Part shown: in pieces, positions 1 through 8,448 of the stretch
Layout of the letters: every line of letters starts with the position of its first letter
Position numbering within the stretch: position 1 is the stretch's first letter
Assembly (NCBI GenBank): GCA_007123985.1
Contig: SLGA01000219.1
Span: 1 to 18,970 of the forward strand
From: Balneolaceae bacterium
Lineage (GTDB): Bacteria > Bacteroidota > Rhodothermia > Balneolales > Balneolaceae
Direction: 5' to 3'
Length of the DNA stretch: 18,970 nt
Made by a program: the position numbers and the translations under genes
Notes under the pieces: model-generated
The model's input: the letters and a program-made list of their open reading frames with translations, nothing else
Database searches by the model: none
What the model was told of the DNA's origin: nothing

Positions 1-2286
1 AGTGTGGGTATCGTTATAGCTGTTCCATTCGGCATGATGAGCGAGATCACCACGATGTATGTAGCTAATAGCCAAAGTTTGTTTTGCAGAAATATTGACC
101 GGGTCTACCTCGTATTGCCATTTATAAATGTTGAACGCTTTTATTAGATGTTCTTCTGCAAGGTCAAGATTATTTGTACTAACGAATAATTTTGAGAGAT
201 GCTCGTGTGAAACTGCCTCATCTCGTATTGCTGAGAAATTGAAAGGATCTCTGCGTACAAATTCGGTACGGTACTCCATTGATTTAGTGTAATGCTGCAG
301 GGACTCATCTAACCGGTCAAAGTGTTGGTGCATTCTCCCAATTCGCTCATGAACAAGGCCGATATATTGCAGATTGGTAATATTTAATCTATCTGCTGTA
401 TACAGAGAGTTAAGAATTGCTTCTGATTTATAATAGTTTTCGAGTGCTTCTTCCGGTTTATTCCTGTTTGTAAAGTGAGGGTGTCCCAGCAAATCAGCAA
501 GTTTCATGTAAGAAATGGCAAGTTCACGTTCTCTATCCTGATCGCCAGGGTATTCTTCTGATAGTTTTTGATAGAGTTGATTCGAATAACGGAGGTTTAT
601 CTCAGCGAGTTCAAGTTGTCCCACTATTCCTTGAATATCTGCCTTTTTTTCAAAGATATTGGCATAGATTCGTCTGGCATCCAATCTGTTTGGTTCCTCT
701 TCAAGCACAGATGAAATAAGTTCAAGGGTTCGGTTATAGCTGATAAGTGCATCAGAGTGTTTGCCAAGGTTGGGGTTTGTAGGATTGCCCTGAACATTCC
801 CAACTACTCTAAATGCCGCTGCAACTTCAGTTTTCAGATCATTATCTGCATTTTCGTTAGCAACAAGAGTAGCAAGATATTCAGATGCCCGCTCAACAAT
901 TAAGATCCGTGCCGAGGTTGCTCCGGGTAAAGTGGCAATCTCGTCATGCAGCTCAAACATAAGAGAACTTGTAAGCTGTCTAATATCATTAAAGCGTTGT
1001 TCTGCAATTGCGCTCTGTTCTTGTGCTATTTGTGCCTGTCTAAGAGATACCCAGGTTGACATCATCAAAATGGTTGCAATGATTGCCGCTGCAACTACTG
1101 CCGTTTTATTACGCAGAATAAACTTCTTTGCCCTGTAGGTACTGCTTTCAGGTCGGGCGATAACCGGCAGATGTTGTTTATAATTTATAATATCCTGCAG
1201 CATTTGGCCGGCTGAATCGTACCGCCTTGCCGGATCTTTACGAAGGGCTTTCAGGATGATATTATCCAGGTCTCCTTTCAGCTTTTTCCGAACATGCGTA
1301 AGATAGATCTCATTTTTTTTGTTTGATGGTGAAACGGACTCATTGAGGGTGTTATAAGTAGCAAGTGTGCTCGGTTTGCCAGGCTCGGTTTTTGTGATGG
1401 TTTCTGCGATTTCCAGTGGTGTTTTTTCGGTGATATCGTAGGGTAGCCGGTCGATAAGCAGTTTGCACAGGAGGAGCCCCAGTGCGTACACATCCGTTGC
1501 CGTGGTTATTGGAAGCTGATCGATCTGTTCCGGGCTGGCATATTCTGGCGTCATCAGAAAAAGACCGGTTTGTGTATTGGTGATATCGATCTCCGGATCT
1601 TCATCAATCAGTTTGGCAATTCCAAAGTCCAGCAGCTTTACGTTACCCTCCCCGTCCACAAGGATATTCGACGGTTTTAAATCGCGGTGTACAATCAGCC
1701 GCTGATGGGCATATTGAACCGCCTCGCAAACCTGCATAAATAGTTCCAGTCTCTTGTCAATACTCAGGTTATTTTTGGAGCAATAGGTATCAATTGGGTC
1801 ACCATCGATATATTCCATGATGAAATAAGGCCTGCCTGCATCCTTAATCCCGGCATCTAGAAGTTTGCAAATATACGTGTGGTCAAGCCTTGCCAGAATA
1901 GACTGTTCAGCTCGTAGCCGCTCAATCATCTCTTTACCAGGTGAGAGACCATGCAGAAACTTTATAGCAACTTTTCTTTTGAAAGTGCTGTCATCTCTCT
2001 CTGCGAGATATACAGTACTCATACCGCCCCGGCCAATTTCTTCGATAATTTTCCATGGGCCAACATGCTCTCCCGTCTGCACGATGATATCATCAATCAC
2101 CGAGCCAGATAGAAACGCACCTGATATGTGATGAGATTTCAGAAGCTGCTTAACACTATTAAGAAGCTCAGGATGATTCTCTTTAATCTTCGAAAAGAGT
2201 TTTTTACGCTCTTCTTTCTGGAGTTCTACGGCAATATGAAAATACTCCTCAACAGCCTGCCATTGCTCAGGACTCATTTTATTCAT
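1..2286 (-). CDS. Transmembrane Ser/Thr protein kinase with TPR-like C-terminal half (C-terminus outside window)
   Basis: Reading the minus strand from the ATG at 2286 gives 762 uninterrupted codons to base 1, so the gene is cut by the window edge and its stop is unseen. Residues about 8-60 resemble the short helical prefix (W..v...f..a.....R) found before many bacterial TPR-linked kinases. The kinase domain spans about 78-370: glycine loop GRGGMSTVY (85-93), catalytic lysine in VAIK (K109), HRDLKPSN (200-207, D202), DFG (220-222), and PEYASPE (248-254). All key catalytic residues are present, so it should be an active Hanks-type kinase acting in the cytoplasm. A single hydrophobic segment lies at about 395-414. 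The rest (about 415-762) is helical and contains TPR-like units, for example around the LAEINLRYSNQLYQKL and LAISYMKLADLLG segments, and would lie across the membrane. An AGG is placed six bases before the start codon. It is divergent from the repeat lipoprotein at 2606. The substrate and signal are unknown. Confidence 0.93.
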   Translation of the reverse strand, partial: MNKMSPEQWQAVEEYFHIAVELQKEERKKLFSKIKENHPELLNSVKQLLKSHHISGAFLSGSVIDDIIVQTGEHVGPWKIIEEIGRGGMSTVYLAERDDSTFKRKVAIKFLHGLSPGKEMIERLRAEQSILARLDHTYICKLLDAGIKDAGRPYFIMEYIDGDPIDTYCSKNNLSIDKRLELFMQVCEAVQYAHQRLIVHRDLKPSNILVDGEGNVKLLDFGIAKLIDEDPEIDITNTQTGLFLMTPEYASPEQIDQLPITTATDVYALGLLLCKLLIDRLPYDITEKTPLEIAETITKTEPGKPSTLATYNTLNESVSPSNKKNEIYLTHVRKKLKGDLDNIILKALRKDPARRYDSAGQMLQDIINYKQHLPVIARPESSTYRAKKFILRNKTAVVAAAIIATILMMSTWVSLRQAQIAQEQSAIAEQRFNDIRQLTSSLMFELHDEIATLPGATSARILIVERASEYLATLVANENADNDLKTEVAAAFRVVGNVQGNPTNPNLGKHSDALISYNRTLELISSVLEEEPNRLDARRIYANIFEKKADIQGIVGQLELAEINLRYSNQLYQKLSEEYPGDQDRERELAISYMKLADLLGHPHFTNRNKPEEALENYYKSEAILNSLYTADRLNITNLQYIGLVHERIGRMHQHFDRLDESLQHYTKSMEYRTEFVRRDPFNFSAIRDEAVSHEHLSKLFVSTNNLDLAEEHLIKAFNIYKWQYEVDPVNISAKQTLAISYIHRGDLAHHAEWNSYNDTHT

Positions 2287-2330
2287 AAAAAACCTGCATT
2301 TTTAGAACAAGTTTACACATGATTTTTCGC

Positions 2331-2336
2331 ATTATA
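2331..2336 (-). promoter_or_regulatory. Possible -10 element for the kinase gene
   Basis: The minus strand reads TATAAT here, 44 bases upstream of the kinase ATG. No good -35 hexamer is found 16-18 bases further upstream, and Bacteroidota-type promoters (TTTG/TAnnTTTG) do not match either. Given the AT content, the match could be chance. Confidence 0.25.
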
Positions 2337-2491
2337 ATCAATTTGCAGTACCCAAGCACGATTCTGTTAATACCTTCTTATTTGTACTCAATTTTATCCA
2401 GAGTTAGGTATTACTTTGTTATAGTTTACAATGCAATATAGTAGTTGAATTTAGCTCAAAAAATGGATTTAAATTTTAGGTAAAGTACAAT

Positions 2492-2510
2492 AACTGTAAA
2501 ATTTACAGTT
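2492..2510. repeat. 19-base palindrome (candidate operator)
   Basis: Nine-base arms AACTGTAAA and TTTACAGTT flank a single central A. The symmetry extends to 2489-2513 (12-base arms) with one T/G mismatch. The one-base centre does not suit an RNA hairpin, so a binding site for a dimeric protein is the more natural reading. It sits 95 bases before the lipoprotein start and about 205 bases before the kinase start. No regulator for it is identified. Confidence 0.5.
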
Positions 2511-2605
2511 GTTTAAAAACATTAAAGAATCTTAAAAAACAGATTGTGGTTTCAGGCTGAAATAGGTTAAATTTCGTGTGGCTATTACAATAAAATTTGC
2601 GTTCA

Positions 2606-4927
2606 ATGCGAAAACTCATCTGCTCTCTTTTTGTATTGCTGATTATCTTAAGCTCTTGTGGCTCAAATGATCGTGATACCTACCGGCTTACCATTACACC
2701 CGTTCCTCTCGAAGCGGGAACTGTTACACCTGCAAATGCCGAATTCGATAGAAACCGATCTCTTGAAATATCTGCATCTGCAAATGAAAATTGGGTATTC
2801 AGCGAATGGGAGGGAGACCACACAGGTACTGAAAATCCTGTCATTATAACGATGGATTCTGATAAAGACATTGCTGCAATTTTTGTGAAAAGAGACTATC
2901 CGCTTACTCTGTTAACAGAAGGGGAAGGGCGAATATCCGAGCGAATCGTTCAGCAGAGAACCATTGAATATCCGCATGGAACCACTGTTGAATTGACCGC
3001 TGAACCGGATATGGGTTGGGAATTTGTACAATGGGAAGGAGATCTTCAAGGAGATGAAAACCCGGCTACAATATCCATTGAAGGAGAAACGGAAGTAACC
3101 GCGGTATTTGCAAGAATTGAATACCCGTTAACGATCAATATTGTTGGAGAGGGAGATGTTGATCAGGAAGTCATACAGATGAAGACAACAGATTATCCCG
3201 AGGGAACAGTGGTTCAGCTTACGGCACTTCCGGATGATGAATGGGCATTTTCGGAATGGAGTGGTGATCTTTCCGGAACGGATACAACGGCAACCATTAC
3301 GATTGATGAGCCAAAAGAGGTAACGGCTACTTTCTTGCGCACGTTTGTATTTACGCCGATTGTACAGCCAGAAGAAGGTGGAGAAATTACTCCCGAAGGC
3401 GGTAGATATGTGAGGGATACAACATTTGAAGTAACCGCAGAGCCAAATCATGGCTGGAGATTTACCGGCTGGGAGGGCGATTTTACCGGAACTGTAAATC
3501 CATTCAGCCTAACGATGAATGGTAACAAAACTGTAGTTGCAAATTTTGAACGTCTCGAGTTCTCACTGGATATTTCCACTGAAGGAGAGGGTATTTTCAC
3601 AACTACACTTATCAGCGGTGTTGAAACAGCAGCAGGCTTTTTATTTGGATCAGAAGTGGAATTGCAGGCATTTCCGCAGGAAAACTGGCGATTTGTAGGA
3701 TGGGGTGGTGATGCAGATACAACAGCAAATCCGTTCGTCGTAACCATTGATGATAACCTTTCAATTGTAGCAAAATTCAGCATTTTTGAGGACGGCGACG
3801 GCTCAGTGTTGAACCCGTACGAGATATCGAACATAAATCAGCTGCAATACATGAACCGTTATCTTGACGCGAATTTTGTTTTGGTGAATGATATAGACGC
3901 ATCAATCGCTGATACACTGAATGGCGGAACCGGTTTTGAGCCGGTTGGTACCCAGGCAGAACCTTTTACAGGATCGCTGAACGGAAATAATTATACCATT
4001 ACTTATTTAGAAATGAACCGTGCAGAGCAGATGTACACCGGGCTTTTTGGAGTTATTGAAGGCGGGAAGGTTGAAAATCTTGCGTTGGTTGATGCCAGAA
4101 TAACCGGCGGAGAAAGAACCGGAGCCATAGCGGGCGAGAACAGAGGCGAGATTCTGAACAGTTATTCGAACAGTGCAGAAATAACTGGTAGCAGCTATAC
4201 GGGCGGGCTTGTTGGAATCAATCAGGGAATTATTGATGATTCATACGCATCAGGAAATGTGGACGGAGAAAATTATACGGGTGGTCTTTCAGGTAATAAT
4301 CCGGGTGAGATTTCTAATTCTTACTTTACCGGAACCCTTACCGGAAATGATTATTCAGGTGGTGTAGCCGGTAGTAACAGTGGTACCATATTTAGAAGCT
4401 ATGCTACCGGTTTGATTGGCGGCAATTCAGATGTTGGCGGGTTAACAGGCAGAAATCATAACGGCGGCCTCATTGATGAAGCGTACTCTTCAAACACTGT
4501 TAGCGGCGTAGAGAGGGTAGGTGGTCTGGTAGGCTCCAACGGAACAGGTTCACCGATCATCAGAAACTCATATTCAAGAGGTGCGGTAAACGCTGAGGAA
4601 TCTATCGCTGGCGGTTTGGTCGGGAATTTTGGCAACACAGCTCTAATCGAGTTCAGCTACTCAACAGGTGCTGTTTCCGGAAATGGTGTAGTAGGTGGAT
4701 TTATTGGATTGAGCAGCGGTACAGTGGAAGGCTCTTACTGGGATAGTGAGAATTCAGGTGAAACAGATGCTTCCGGAAACTTAGCTGAAGTGGATGGCGT
4801 TACAGGCTTAACAACAGAGCAGATGCAGGGAGAAGAGGCACCCGAAGAAATGGCCGCTTTCGATTTTGAAACCATCTGGAGTACAGATAGTACTTATCCA
4901 ATCCTTATCTGGCAGGATAACAACTAA
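2606..4927 (+). CDS. Surface lipoprotein with five InlB-like repeats and about nine GLUG repeats
   Basis: The ATG at 2606 gives a 773-residue protein. A TTG nine bases upstream is an alternative, but ATG places a lysine/arginine N-region directly before the hydrophobic stretch. Residues 1-18 form a lipoprotein signal peptide ending in LSSC, with Cys18 the predicted lipidated residue, so the mature protein is membrane anchored and probably outer-membrane or surface exposed. Residues about 26-395 hold five tandem units of about 70-78 residues, each with a G-x-W-x-F-x-x-W-x-G-D core and ending in A-x-F; these match the divergent InlB B-repeat ('bacterial repeat') family. Residues about 475-720 are GLUG-type units of about 25 residues (GGLVG...SYS.G.V.G), expected to form a beta-helix. 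The final part, with SYWDSE and YPILIW, is typical of the end of GLUG proteins. Such proteins are usually adhesins or cell-surface binding proteins; the ligand here is unknown. It is divergent from a membrane kinase. Confidence 0.9.
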   Translation: MRKLICSLFVLLIILSSCGSNDRDTYRLTITPVPLEAGTVTPANAEFDRNRSLEISASANENWVFSEWEGDHTGTENPVIITMDSDKDIAAIFVKRDYPLTLLTEGEGRISERIVQQRTIEYPHGTTVELTAEPDMGWEFVQWEGDLQGDENPATISIEGETEVTAVFARIEYPLTINIVGEGDVDQEVIQMKTTDYPEGTVVQLTALPDDEWAFSEWSGDLSGTDTTATITIDEPKEVTATFLRTFVFTPIVQPEEGGEITPEGGRYVRDTTFEVTAEPNHGWRFTGWEGDFTGTVNPFSLTMNGNKTVVANFERLEFSLDISTEGEGIFTTTLISGVETAAGFLFGSEVELQAFPQENWRFVGWGGDADTTANPFVVTIDDNLSIVAKFSIFEDGDGSVLNPYEISNINQLQYMNRYLDANFVLVNDIDASIADTLNGGTGFEPVGTQAEPFTGSLNGNNYTITYLEMNRAEQMYTGLFGVIEGGKVENLALVDARITGGERTGAIAGENRGEILNSYSNSAEITGSSYTGGLVGINQGIIDDSYASGNVDGENYTGGLSGNNPGEISNSYFTGTLTGNDYSGGVAGSNSGTIFRSYATGLIGGNSDVGGLTGRNHNGGLIDEAYSSNTVSGVERVGGLVGSNGTGSPIIRNSYSRGAVNAEESIAGGLVGNFGNTALIEFSYSTGAVSGNGVVGGFIGLSSGTVEGSYWDSENSGETDASGNLAEVDGVTGLTTEQMQGEEAPEEMAAFDFETIWSTDSTYPILIWQDNN
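2681..3790 (+). repeat. Five InlB-like protein repeats
   Basis: Five diverged copies of a roughly 220-230 base unit, recognisable at protein level by W(V/E/A/R)F..W.GD. Central WxxWxGD sites fall near nucleotides 2795, 3020, 3243, 3465 and 3690. The DNA copies are too diverged to be a recent expansion. Confidence 0.8.
4037..4760 (+). repeat. About nine GLUG beta-helix protein repeats
   Basis: Nine consecutive units of roughly 25-29 residues with the pattern GGL.G...G.I..SY..G.V.G. Units six to eight are slightly longer. This matches the GLUG motif family, which usually forms extended beta-helical rods. Confidence 0.8.
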
Positions 4928-5002
4928 ACGATTTTTGTAAGTTCTGAAATTAAAAGAGCGTGTCAGATTTGTTCAAGATTTGACCGCTCTAAAATCGTTT
5001 TT
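4926..5002 (+). terminator. Nested inverted repeat, possible terminator after the lipoprotein
   Basis: Inner arms AGAGCGTGTCA (4955-4965) and TGACCGCTCT (4981-4990) pair over ten bases with one bulged T. Outer arms AAACGATTTT (4926-4935) and AAAATCGTTT (4991-5000) are also perfectly complementary. The right outer arm ends in five Ts, which would give a short U tract. Placement directly after the lipoprotein stop supports transcription termination; the long loop and delayed T run make it imperfect. Confidence 0.45.
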
Positions 5003-5122
5003 CACATCAAATCAGGCTATATTTCCTGCTAATTAAACATAGTTGAATTTGGTATCTGTTTTCACGCAGCCATCACTTTCTGAAAAAATAAAAGCAACTG
5101 CTTCATTAAAATCAGTTTTCTA

Positions 5123-6424
5123 ATGACAGAAACACCAAACCTTCTCATCAAAAATGTTAAACCGGTTGGAGATGGATTCGACGGAACTGTTCCAATGGAT
5201 ATCCGGATTGAAAACGGTACAATAAAAGAGATTTCAGAAAATCTGACCCGAAATGATAATGAAGAAAGTTTTGATGGAGGAGGTTCGTATTTGAGCAGCG
5301 GCTGGATGGACATGCACGTCCACTTCAGAGAGCCTGGATTTGAGCACAAAGAGACCATTGAAACCGGCTGCAGGTCAGCGATGTTTGGGGGTTTTACCGA
5401 AGTAGCTTGTATGCCAAATACGAAGCCTGCTATACACACCAGAGATGTTGTGGAGTTTATAAAAAATAAGTCGAAAGATCAGCTTGTTGATGTCCATCCG
5501 ATCGGTTGTGTAACGAAAGATCGTGCCGGTAAATCAATAGCTGAGATGGCAGATATGAAGCAGGGTGGAGCAGTGGCTTTTAGTGATGACGGCGATCCGG
5601 TTTACAATTCACAGGTAATGCGTGTTGCACTGGAGTATTCTTCCATGCTGGGTATGCCCATTATCAATCACGAAGAAGATCTTGACCTGTCGCGGCCGGG
5701 TCACATGCATGAAGGGGCAGTTTCAACCCGTCTTGGGCTGGATGGAACCCCATCTATAGCAGAAGAAACGATGATTGCACGAGATATCTTGCTGGCTGGT
5801 TTTACGGGCGGTCACGTACATGTAGCTCACATTAGCACACGAAATGCTGTGGATCTGGTACGCAGAGCAAAAGCAGAAGGCTTGAACGTAACGACCGAGG
5901 TGTGTGCACATCATTTTGATTTGACGGATGAAGAGATTGAACGCAGAAATTTTGATACAAATGTAAAAATGCACCCTCCGCTGCGCACGCAGGATGACGT
6001 GGATGCCATGATTGAAGGCCTCGTTGATGGAACTATTGAGGTGATCTGCACCGACCATGCACCGCATGCCATCGAAGAAAAGGAGGTAGAATTTATTTAT
6101 GCTCCAAATGGTATCACAGGGCTTGATACTGCCTGGAGCATTTGCGTAAAGCGACTTCTGAAGCCTGGTAAATTAACCCTTCCTCAGATTATCGAAAAAC
6201 TGGTGATAAATCCTCGTAAAATCCTGAAATTAGATATACCCGAAATAAAACCGGGTAATAAAGCCAATTTTACTCTGTTTAATACTGATGAGAAGTGGGT
6301 TTACAGCAGCGACGAAGTTCGGTCGAAATCGAAAAATTCACCGTACATTGGCGAAACCCTCACCGGCAGAGCAATTGCGGTGTATAACAAAAATCGCTTT
6401 TCGATATCCACGCTCAGAGCCTAA
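5123..6424 (+). CDS. pyrC: Dihydroorotase, type I
   Basis: This 433-residue protein is a dihydroorotase, which cyclises N-carbamoyl-L-aspartate to dihydroorotate in the third step of pyrimidine synthesis, in the cytoplasm. The family marks are all visible: HVHFREPG (metal ligands H65, H67), NTKP (99-102), FSDDGDPV (153-160, the bridging-acid position), NHEED (182-186, H183), HVHVAHIST (231-239, H236) and CTDHAPH (309-315, D311). Length is normal for type I enzymes. Since the metal ligands are intact, it is more likely an active enzyme than one of the inactive pyrC' paralogs that partner aspartate carbamoyltransferase. No other pyrimidine gene is adjacent. The secreted DUF3857-like protein starts 20 bases downstream, so they may be co-transcribed. 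Confidence 0.95.
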   Translation: MTETPNLLIKNVKPVGDGFDGTVPMDIRIENGTIKEISENLTRNDNEESFDGGGSYLSSGWMDMHVHFREPGFEHKETIETGCRSAMFGGFTEVACMPNTKPAIHTRDVVEFIKNKSKDQLVDVHPIGCVTKDRAGKSIAEMADMKQGGAVAFSDDGDPVYNSQVMRVALEYSSMLGMPIINHEEDLDLSRPGHMHEGAVSTRLGLDGTPSIAEETMIARDILLAGFTGGHVHVAHISTRNAVDLVRRAKAEGLNVTTEVCAHHFDLTDEEIERRNFDTNVKMHPPLRTQDDVDAMIEGLVDGTIEVICTDHAPHAIEEKEVEFIYAPNGITGLDTAWSICVKRLLKPGKLTLPQIIEKLVINPRKILKLDIPEIKPGNKANFTLFNTDEKWVYSSDEVRSKSKNSPYIGETLTGRAIAVYNKNRFSISTLRA

Positions 6425-6444
6425 CTCTGACAATAGTTTTATAC

Positions 6445-8448
6445 ATGCAGTTGCTATCCCGACTATTACATTTAATCTTTCTGAGTGTCCTGTTTGCTGC
6501 TTCATTGTCTGCACAGGCAGATCATCAGATATTGGATGATCTTCAAATCTTTGAAAAGTTCGGGATGATTTCAAACCAACAACTCGGTGTGAGTCCGCAG
6601 GCAGACTACCCCTACGAATTTCTTGAAAAGAAAACGGCCATTCAGATTCACGAAAGAAGCCGTGGTATTGTAGCCGTATTGGATCATCTGATTCGTATTA
6701 AAGTTCACAGTGACGATCCTCTCTATATTGCAGAGGCTTCTATGGTAGGCATACCTTTTTACTTTGCAGATGGCATCGAGCAGGTTTCGCAGATTGAGGG
6801 AATTACTCATCACACAAATGGAGAGCGATCTTTTTTGAACACAAGCGCCATTCGAACGGTAGATTTGAATAATCGTTATAGAATTCTTGAGTTTGAAATG
6901 CCCAATGTTCAGCCGGGTGATATTATTGAATATAAATACAGAATTGAACGGCGATATATTGAAGAACTGCCTGATATTTATCTTTCCCACCGTGTTCCAA
7001 CCCGGAATGCAACGGTATATTTCAAAAATGCGGATTTCATTCGCTACGATGTGGTTGATGAAAATGTGGAATTCGACCTTCGCTATGAAGAGGAAAGAGT
7101 AGATACGAGCAGTGTTCCGCTTGTTTTTACGTACAGCAGGCCCGATCCAGTTTATATTCAGATCTGGAGTGCCACCGATATTCCGGCAGTTGACGCTTCT
7201 GTTTACATATCATCGGTTGATGACATTCGGGCAAAACTGAGATTTCAGATCAGTGAATTCGGGCTTCCGCGGCAACCGTTAGAAAACAGCTGGGAATTCG
7301 TTGCCGCCCAGATCCTGCGCAACAATAACCCATATAGTTTTCTTGAGCAATACGCTTTTCTCGAAGAGACTGGAATGAAAATTCGAGAAGAAACCGGAAG
7401 CAGTGAGGCAGCTCAGGACTCTATTTTTAAATATGTGAATGAATTAGCACAGTTTAATGGACAAAATACAGTTTTTGCAGAGAGTGGAATTCACCATGTA
7501 TTACAAGGGGAGCCTGCATCACAGTCAGAAATTAATATGGTTCTACTTGGTATTCTGCGAGGCAGTGGCATAAAAGCGCACCCGATCTATTTATCGGGGA
7601 GGGAATTTGGCAGAATTAATAAATCTTTCCCATCACTGTTTCAGTTCAACAGGATGATGGTACAGACCGAAATTAACGGAAAGTCCTATTTTCTGGATGC
7701 AACCTATCCAAACAGTATACCAAATTTAATACCTGTTGAATCGTATAACGAGCAAGGTATGATTTTGACCGAGAGTGAGTACGAATGGGTTGATATCACA
7801 CCGGACCGTAGCATTTTTAACATCGACATTGAGGTAGATGCCGAATTAACCCGGAACGGTACGTTAAGAGGCTCACTATCCGCACAAACATCGGGTTATC
7901 CGTCGCAGCAGATCAGGCAGAAACTGTCGGCGCAGATTCCAGCGCGAGATATTGTTGCTGAAACTTTTTTTGATGTATACGAAGATGCAATTTTTGATGA
8001 GAGTTTCATTGAAGTGGATTCTACCGACAGGGACAACATTCGTTTAAGCACAAATTTTGAGATACCCAACTACGCAATTACATTCTCAGAAGGAATTGAA
8101 TTTCGCCCAATGATTGTAGGTTATCTGTTTAACAATCCGTTTGAATCCACTGAAAGGCGGGTTCCCATTACACTTGATGCTCCCGAAATGCTATCCATTC
8201 GGTACAATATCTCGTTGCCATCCGGTTTTTTATTTGATGTAACCGGCGATACATACTCAACTGCGTTACGCGGAGCTTCACTTTTTGAAGAATATTTTAC
8301 TGAGGGTAATACCATCGAATACACTTTTGATGTAGAAATAACGCGAAAAGAATTTCCGGCAGATGTTTACAGCCAGCTTCGGCGAATTTATGAGCGCTGG
8401 GTAAGTCTGAGTAACGACACTTGGTTCATTGAACAACCTAACAGATGA
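6445..8448 (+). CDS. Secreted DUF3857/transglutaminase-fold protein lacking catalytic residues
   Basis: This is a 667-residue protein. Residues 1-24 form a Sec signal peptide (hydrophobic 8-22, likely cleavage after LSAQA), so it is exported. Residues about 60-235 resemble the DUF3857 N-terminal domain, including the typical 'LEFEMPNVQPGDIIEYKYRI' stretch (148-167). Residues about 285-425 align with a transglutaminase core: the LLGILRGSGIKAHP helix/strand (367-380) and QFNRMMVQ...GKSYFLDAT (400-420). In active relatives the first is preceded by GDCKDKA, the second has FNH, and the third is LDPT/LDAT. Here the cysteine position reads as PASQSE (356-362), the histidine is Arg403, and only Asp418 remains. 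No cysteine occurs anywhere in the protein. The C-terminal 230 residues are predicted beta-rich. It overlaps tsaB by four bases (ATGA), implying translational coupling. Function is unknown; a structural or binding role is inferred. Confidence 0.82.
   Translation: MQLLSRLLHLIFLSVLFAASLSAQADHQILDDLQIFEKFGMISNQQLGVSPQADYPYEFLEKKTAIQIHERSRGIVAVLDHLIRIKVHSDDPLYIAEASMVGIPFYFADGIEQVSQIEGITHHTNGERSFLNTSAIRTVDLNNRYRILEFEMPNVQPGDIIEYKYRIERRYIEELPDIYLSHRVPTRNATVYFKNADFIRYDVVDENVEFDLRYEEERVDTSSVPLVFTYSRPDPVYIQIWSATDIPAVDASVYISSVDDIRAKLRFQISEFGLPRQPLENSWEFVAAQILRNNNPYSFLEQYAFLEETGMKIREETGSSEAAQDSIFKYVNELAQFNGQNTVFAESGIHHVLQGEPASQSEINMVLLGILRGSGIKAHPIYLSGREFGRINKSFPSLFQFNRMMVQTEINGKSYFLDATYPNSIPNLIPVESYNEQGMILTESEYEWVDITPDRSIFNIDIEVDAELTRNGTLRGSLSAQTSGYPSQQIRQKLSAQIPARDIVAETFFDVYEDAIFDESFIEVDSTDRDNIRLSTNFEIPNYAITFSEGIEFRPMIVGYLFNNPFESTERRVPITLDAPEMLSIRYNISLPSGFLFDVTGDTYSTALRGASLFEEYFTEGNTIEYTFDVEITRKEFPADVYSQLRRIYERWVSLSNDTWFIEQPNR

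Larger units (their letters stand above)
2287..2605. other. AT-rich divergent intergenic region
   Basis: This 319-base gap separates the leftward kinase from the rightward lipoprotein. It must hold both promoters. I see no convincing ORF or RNA gene. It contains the 19-base palindrome at 2492-2510 and two copies of the heptamer GTTTACA (2311-2317, 2424-2430). The region is strongly AT-rich compared with the flanking genes. Confidence 0.7.

Noticed and set aside
932..2322. Several plus-strand open frames (932-1138, 1865-2131, 2128-2322)
   Set aside because: They lie antisense to the continuous 762-codon kinase frame and encode no recognisable domains.
2597..2605. Upstream TTG start for the lipoprotein
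   Set aside because: It adds only three residues before a standard ATG that already gives a complete lipoprotein signal peptide; it cannot be fully excluded.
2287..2605. A small RNA or riboswitch in the divergent gap
   Set aside because: No conserved riboswitch core, stable multi-stem fold or terminator was visible by eye, and the AT content makes chance pairing common.
2681..4760. Long repeat tract as a possible CRISPR or tandem DNA repeat
   Set aside because: The periodicity is seen at protein level only, lies inside one open frame and has no identical DNA repeats or spacers.
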